Origin: Chitinophaga pinensis
GTDB lineage: Bacteria > Pseudomonadota > Gammaproteobacteria > Burkholderiales > SG8-41
Assembly: GCA_943329075.2 (NCBI GenBank)
Contig: CALQCM020000031.1
Location: 1 to 50,788 of the forward strand
DNA length: 50,788 nucleotides
Direction of reading: 5' to 3'
Shown: positions 46,625 to 50,788 of the stretch, in pieces
How the letters are laid out: every line of letters begins with the position of its first letter
How positions within the stretch are numbered: the first letter of the stretch is position 1
Position numbers and translations under genes: made by a program
The notes under the pieces: model-generated
Told to the model about the DNA's origin: nothing
Databases searched by the model: none
What the model saw: the letters and a program-made list of their open reading frames with translations, nothing else

Positions 46625-48268
46625 ATGGCCAAAGTATTCCCCGACGGCTGGCGTGAACTCACCGCGACCGGGGCGGCGGCAAGCGAGTTGCAAACGCTCG
46701 CCGAACTCGCCGCCGGGCTCGACGACGGCTACACCATTTATCATGGTGTTCACTGGACGCGCGTCGAGCAACACAATTTCGCGATCTTCGGTGAAATCGA
46801 TTTCGCCATCGTCGGGCCGACCGGCAAACTTCTGTTGATCGAGCAAAAGAGCGGCTTGTTAAACGAGACGGTGGACGGACTCAAAAAAAGCTACGCCGAC
46901 AAGGAAAAGAGCGTCCCGATTCAAATGGCGCGCAACACGGACGCGTTGCACCATAAGCTGCGCAGATACTGCAAGGGCGAACCCACATTAGTCGATTCCC
47001 TGCTGTACTGCCCGCACTACACCGTTAAGCAACCGGGATCGGCGGGCATCGATCCAGCGCGCATCGTCGATGCGACAAAGAAAGACCACCTCGTTCCGAT
47101 CATAAAGTCGATTCTTCCGGCGAGCGGCGACGTGCTGACCGCGAAAGAGAAGATTTACAGGTTTCTTGGCGACATGTTGGATCTTGTTCCCGAAGTCCAC
47201 GCGGTGGTCGGCGAGGCGGGTGCGCTTTATACGCGGCTGTCCGGAGGGCTCTCCGAATGGGCACGCAAGATCGAGAGTGATCCGTTTCGTCTGCGGGTGA
47301 TAGGAACCGCGGGCTCCGGCAAAACGCAATTGGCGATGGCGGTCTATCGAGACGCAATCCGCGAGGGACGGCGGCCGCTCTACGTTTGTTACAACCGCCC
47401 GCTGGCGGACCATATCGCACTCATCGCGCCAGCCGGCGGTGAGGTGGCCACCTATCATCAGTTTGGCGACCGCGTCTGTCGCGCCCTTGGCCAGACGCTC
47501 GATTTTCGCCAACAGGGTATCTATGCACATATCGAAGCGGCGCTTGACGCCCATACGCCGGCGGAAGAGGGGCGCTTCGACGAACTGATTATCGACGAGG
47601 GGCAGGATTTTCAGAGCGGGTGGGTTGAGAATCTGCTTCGGTTTCTGCGTCCCGGCGGACGGGCCTGGTTGCTGGAAGATCCGATGCAGAATCTCTACGG
47701 GCGCCCGCCGGCGTTGCTGCCCGAATGGGTGAGCCTGCGTTCGGACACCAACTACCGCAGTCCGAAGGACATTCTCGACACCCTGAACCGCATGTTGCCG
47801 CTCGAGCGTCCGGTGGAAGCCGGCAGCCCGTTGACCGGCTCGGAAGTCGAGATCGTCTCCTATGCGGACGCCAAAGAGTTGATCGCAAAAACCATCGACG
47901 CGGTTACGCATTCGATCGGACTTGGCTTCAAACGTTCGCATATTGCGTTGATCAGCTATCGTGGCCGGGAAAACTCAAAGCTCACGCCCTACGACAAACT
48001 CGGCCCCTATTCACTGCGCGCCCCGACGGGGCAGTATGACCTCCTGGGCAATCCCATGTTCACTCAGGGCGACGTGCTGATCGACTCGGTGCTGAGGTTC
48101 AAGGGAAGGGCGGCGCCCTGCGTGATATTCACGGAGATCGACTTTGAAACGCTCGACGACAAGGCGATCCGCCGCATCTTTGTCGGTGCGACGCGAGCCA
48201 CCATGAAGCTCACATTAATAGTTTCGGAAGCCTCGACCAGGGTGTTGCTGGATCGGTTGTCGGGATAA
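46625..48268 (+). CDS. NERD-nuclease domain / superfamily 1 helicase fusion protein
   Basis: 547 residues. Seen: an N-terminal NERD-like nuclease with FGEIDFAIVGPTGKLLLIEQKSG (Asp59, Glu73, Lys75, a PD-(D/E)xK pattern), then a UvrD/Rep-type helicase with Walker A GTAGSGKTQLA (227-237), Walker B IIDEGQDFQ (322-330), TNYRSP (375-380) and the arginine motif GATRA (521-525). The helicase is compact, without the long insertion domains of UvrD. All catalytic residues are present. NERD-helicases are found in phage-defence and DNA-processing settings. No partner gene is adjacent, so its role here is inference. No strong ribosome binding site precedes the ATG. Confidence 0.87.
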   Translation: MAKVFPDGWRELTATGAAASELQTLAELAAGLDDGYTIYHGVHWTRVEQHNFAIFGEIDFAIVGPTGKLLLIEQKSGLLNETVDGLKKSYADKEKSVPIQMARNTDALHHKLRRYCKGEPTLVDSLLYCPHYTVKQPGSAGIDPARIVDATKKDHLVPIIKSILPASGDVLTAKEKIYRFLGDMLDLVPEVHAVVGEAGALYTRLSGGLSEWARKIESDPFRLRVIGTAGSGKTQLAMAVYRDAIREGRRPLYVCYNRPLADHIALIAPAGGEVATYHQFGDRVCRALGQTLDFRQQGIYAHIEAALDAHTPAEEGRFDELIIDEGQDFQSGWVENLLRFLRPGGRAWLLEDPMQNLYGRPPALLPEWVSLRSDTNYRSPKDILDTLNRMLPLERPVEAGSPLTGSEVEIVSYADAKELIAKTIDAVTHSIGLGFKRSHIALISYRGRENSKLTPYDKLGPYSLRAPTGQYDLLGNPMFTQGDVLIDSVLRFKGRAAPCVIFTEIDFETLDDKAIRRIFVGATRATMKLTLIVSEASTRVLLDRLSG

Positions 48269-48701
48269 ATACCAGAGGCGGGCGAGACGCAGCTACTATC
48301 ACTGGCGACGGGAATCAGGAAAACGCGGGGTTAAGAATTCTTTTTAGCCGGGATGAAATCCCGATCGAAGCGGGGGTAGGACTTTTCAGTTCCCGGTGGG
48401 GGAGGGACCTGGAGCGAGCGCAATCTCAAAAATTTTTGCGCGAAAAATTCCAACATGATATTTACTTGCGCCCAAGCGGAGCGAAAAGTATCTGCTCCGG
48501 CACGGAGAAATTTGATCAAACGACGTTCTATTGACTGCCCACCAGGCAAGCAATATATTCACCGTAATAAAAAGAAGCGTGCCTATTCGCAGCGCGCCTA
48601 CCCCCACTTTCTGTAAGAGCCGGCCGTCCTTTGAACGGACGCGTTGCGGGCAGACCATGGCTCGCATCGACGGCCGATCAACGTACCCTGGAGCATTCAC
48701 G
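48269..48701. other. Non-coding stretch between the NERD-helicase and second Bug gene
   Basis: 433 bases with no credible gene and lower GC than the flanks in its middle part. GCGCAA and TTGCGC around 48418-48440 can pair across an A/T-rich loop but lack a T-run. The right end supplies a TGGAG ribosome binding site for the Bug receptor. The region should hold its promoter. Confidence 0.45.
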
Positions 48702-49667
48702 ATGAACAGAAACCAAATTCTGATGGCGTTGATGCTGGCCGCGGCGGGCGCCGGACTTGCTCATGCCCAAAGCTACCCGGTTCGGCCGGTCAAGCTGGTG
48801 GTTGCGTCGTCACCCGGTGGCGGGAGCGATATTCTGGGGCGCTTGCTCGCGCAAAGACTGACCGAATTGCTGGGTCAGCAAGTGATCGTCGAGAACCGCG
48901 CGGGTGCCAGCGGTATCATAGGTGTGGATGTGGTCGCCAAGTCGCCGCCCGACGGATACACGCTGATTCTCACTCAGACTTCGCTCGCTATCAATCCGAG
49001 CATGATCAAGGAAATGCCCTATGATGCGCTCCGCGATCTGGCACCAATATCTGAGCTCATTGCGGCCCCCAACGTGCTGGTGGTACACCCATCGGTGCCA
49101 GTAAAGACCGTCAAAGAATTCATTGCGCTGGCGAAATCGAAACCGGGTCGGCTGGTGATTGCCTCGCCTGGCCAGGGAACCAGCCCGCATCTGTCGGGAG
49201 AACTTTTCAAGGTGATGGCCAAAGTCGATCTGGAGCAGGTGCCCTTCAAGGGGGCGGGGTTGGGCATGATCAGTCTGCTCGGGGGCGAGGTGTCTGTTGC
49301 GTTTCCGACTACCACGACGATAATGCCGTATATGAAGAACGGCAGACTTCGGCCGCTGGGAGTAACCAGTGCCAAGCGCGCGCAAGTGCTGCCGGACGTG
49401 CCTACGATCGCCGAGGCAGCGCTGCCCGGCTACGAGTCGACACAGTGGTACGGAATATTAGCCCCGGCGGGTACCCCGCGCCCTATCATTGATATCCTGT
49501 ACAAGGCGATCTCGCGCGTACTGCGCACGGCGGATTTTCGGGAGCGGCTCGCTGGCGACGGCGCCGAAGTGGTCGATGGCGCGCCGGAAGCGTTTGCCGC
49601 ATACCTCAAGTCAGAAACTGAGAAGTGGGCTAGGGTGATCAAAGCGGCGGGGATCAAACCTGAATAA
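48702..49667 (+). CDS. Bug-family tripartite tricarboxylate transporter substrate-binding protein, copy 2
   Basis: 321 residues from the ATG at 48702, with TGGAG upstream; a longer frame from 48531 is rejected. Seen: a signal peptide ending AHAQ, then YPVRPVKLVVASSPGGGSDILGR (key residues P-G-G-G-S-D), VENRAGASGIIGVDVVAKSPPDGYTL, LRDLAPISELIA, GTSPHLSGELFK and YGILAPAGTPRPI. Known role: periplasmic binding of organic acids or aromatic compounds. TctA and TctB are again missing. It is a diverged paralogue of the receptor at 42876 and probably recognises another ligand. Confidence 0.95.
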   Translation: MNRNQILMALMLAAAGAGLAHAQSYPVRPVKLVVASSPGGGSDILGRLLAQRLTELLGQQVIVENRAGASGIIGVDVVAKSPPDGYTLILTQTSLAINPSMIKEMPYDALRDLAPISELIAAPNVLVVHPSVPVKTVKEFIALAKSKPGRLVIASPGQGTSPHLSGELFKVMAKVDLEQVPFKGAGLGMISLLGGEVSVAFPTTTTIMPYMKNGRLRPLGVTSAKRAQVLPDVPTIAEAALPGYESTQWYGILAPAGTPRPIIDILYKAISRVLRTADFRERLAGDGAEVVDGAPEAFAAYLKSETEKWARVIKAAGIKPE

Positions 49668-49889
49668 GGAAGGGGCGGGCCGCTTCGATTGGCAGTGAGA
49701 ACGGCCGCTTTTGTGATCGATCCGTCCATCGCGTACGACGCTCGCGATAGAGAATCGGCGCATAAGGGGCGGTGAGGCTGTCTGCATCGAATTTTCCGCG
49801 CCGTTTCCGGGGGGGCAGGATAAAGACACGGACACTGCAACTAAATTATCGGTACGTTCGACCGAACATACGCAAGGGGAAAGTAGCTC

Positions 49890-50624
49890 ATGGACACAGC
49901 AATTAAAGCCGAATGGTACGATCTCGACGATGCGGATCGCGAAGGTTTTCTCTCGTGGTTGCACGCGCACCACCTGCCGAAATTGCAGGCTTGGCCAGGC
50001 CATATCTGGATCGGTCACTACGCTCGCGCGCCGAAAATCGGCGCCGATGCAGATCCACCAGGACATCTTGCCCGTGTCGAAACCGACGATATGACCGTTC
50101 CCCGGGGGTCGCAGTATTTGCTGGTTACGGCTGCTGCCACCCCCGACGTCTTCTTCGATCCAAATCATAGTGCTAAGCTGGATACCGAAAGTGCAGAAAT
50201 GCTCGGGAAGCGCAAGGGCTACCGCTTCTGCATTTTCGTTGAGGAGACGCGAGTGAGCGGCCCCGACTGGTACCGACATTTGCCCGGCACTGGGGCTCCG
50301 CCGGCGATCCAGCTCGGCAACTACCAGACCCGTAACCAGAATGACGACATGGACCTGGGTTTATGGTACCGGCAGATGAAGTTGCCACAGGTGACGCGGG
50401 CGCGTGGTTGCATCGGTGCTCGCAAACTGATCTCTATCGTCGGCTGGGCCAAGCATGGCGTCCTCTACGAGTTCATGGACATGGATCCAGGTGAGAAAGA
50501 TTTCGAGCGGCGCTTTCGTGAAGCAGGTCTGAGCGAACAATGGCCCGGTCGGCATGTGCTGGAGATTGTCCTCCATGCACCCCACGGCCCGCTCGCGGGC
50601 CGCCGTATCTGGCCGCCGCTCTAG
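49890..50624 (+). CDS. Hypothetical protein, possible duplicated alpha/beta-barrel
   Basis: 244 residues. AAGGGG lies about 11 bases before the ATG. I do not recognise the family. No signal peptide or membrane segment is seen, so it should be cytosolic. The N-terminal half has DREGFLSWLHAHHLPKLQAWPGHIWIGHY, and the C-terminal half a loosely similar LPQVTRARGCIGARKLISIVGWAKHGVLYEF. That pattern recalls two ferredoxin-like EthD/Dabb-type modules in one chain, but the similarity is weak. Its neighbour is a Bug receptor, and a breakdown role for an imported compound is only a guess. Confidence 0.7.
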   Translation: MDTAIKAEWYDLDDADREGFLSWLHAHHLPKLQAWPGHIWIGHYARAPKIGADADPPGHLARVETDDMTVPRGSQYLLVTAAATPDVFFDPNHSAKLDTESAEMLGKRKGYRFCIFVEETRVSGPDWYRHLPGTGAPPAIQLGNYQTRNQNDDMDLGLWYRQMKLPQVTRARGCIGARKLISIVGWAKHGVLYEFMDMDPGEKDFERRFREAGLSEQWPGRHVLEIVLHAPHGPLAGRRIWPPL

Positions 50625-50640
50625 GGGTTTTTTGAAATTT

Positions 50641-50788
50641 GAGCTTCCCCCGCAATTTCGTCTTCCATGAGTAAGTCGATAGGATGACGAAACGGGAGGA
50701 AACTGATGTTCAAGATACCGAAGCAGGAAGACACGGCGGAGTTCAAGGAACTGGCTGTCAAGCGGGTGAAGGGTGGGCAGGGAGTCGG
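50641..50788 (+). mobile_element. Left end of an IS3-family insertion sequence, cut by window edge
   Basis: The start of an orfA transposase gene lies at 50706, preceded by GGGAGGAAACTG. The AT-rich end with TTGAGCTTCCCCCGCAATTT at about 50639-50658 is a plausible left terminal repeat. The rest of the element is outside the window, so its completeness cannot be judged. Confidence 0.65.
50706..50788 (+). CDS. IS3-family transposase OrfA, N-terminal fragment
   Basis: 27 complete codons before the window ends. MFKIPKQEDTAEFKELAVKR (20 residues shown) followed by VKGGQGV matches the N-terminus of OrfA proteins that bind the element ends through a helix-turn-helix. GGGAGGAAACTG before the ATG is a good ribosome binding site. 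OrfB is expected to follow in another frame beyond the window. Confidence 0.8.
   Translation, partial: MFKIPKQEDTAEFKELAVKRVKGGQGV

Overview
The window looks like a chromosomal segment from a GC-rich betaproteobacterium (Burkholderiales, Rhodocyclales or Nitrosomonadales type). The main evidence is gene order: gph-ubiG-hydrolase, two OmpA-type proteins, gyrA, then serC-serA-pheA-hisC-tyrA-aroA-cmk-rpsA-ihfB-lapA-lapB-pyrF, followed by sugar-nucleotide and heptose genes and cysM. That order is typical of this class. Two orphan Bug-type solute receptors (tripartite tricarboxylate transporter family) also point to Burkholderiales-like bacteria. No species call is possible from sequence alone.

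Layout. 1-4241 (minus strand): phosphoglycolate phosphatase (cut by the window edge), ubiquinone methyltransferase UbiG, an MtaD-type deaminase, and two paralogous OmpA-domain envelope proteins. 4605-25700 (plus strand): a long, tightly packed housekeeping run. It holds gyrA, serine and aromatic amino acid synthesis, CMP kinase, ribosomal protein S1, IHF-beta, the LapAB LPS-control pair, pyrF, UDP-glucose dehydrogenase, heptose kinase and epimerase, cysM, a PolB-like exonuclease and rlmD. Many neighbours overlap by ATGA, which suggests translational coupling. 25769-38078: a mixed region with a Bax-inhibitor-like membrane protein, tRNA-Ser(UGA), a hipBA-type toxin-antitoxin locus with an array of operator-like palindromes, a diguanylate cyclase coupled to a MinD/FlhG-like ATPase, an FMN reductase, a pirin with a divergent LysR regulator, a second-type EF-G, queD, a small HTH protein and lysC.

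38079-50788 is accessory in character. It opens at tRNA-Ser(GCU), which is preceded by a 115-bp tandem repeat carrying copies of the tRNA 5' end. It continues with a higBA-like toxin-antitoxin pair, a DUF2076 protein, an inverted decayed tRNA-Ser fragment, an old-yellow-enzyme/dienoyl-CoA-reductase-like flavoprotein divergent from a Bug receptor, an IS5-family transposase remnant, a vapBC pair, an M48 lipoprotein protease, a NERD-nuclease/superfamily-1 helicase fusion, a second Bug receptor, an unrecognised protein and the left end of an IS3-family element cut by the window edge.

The items most worth a second look are the tRNA-Ser-associated tandem repeat with its matching inverted tRNA fragment, the inverted heptamer repeats that invade the hldA/hldD junction, the diguanylate cyclase-MinD-like pair, and the stand-alone NERD-helicase. 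I found no CRISPR array and no complete mobile element. All functions come from reading motifs and gene order; no database search was run.
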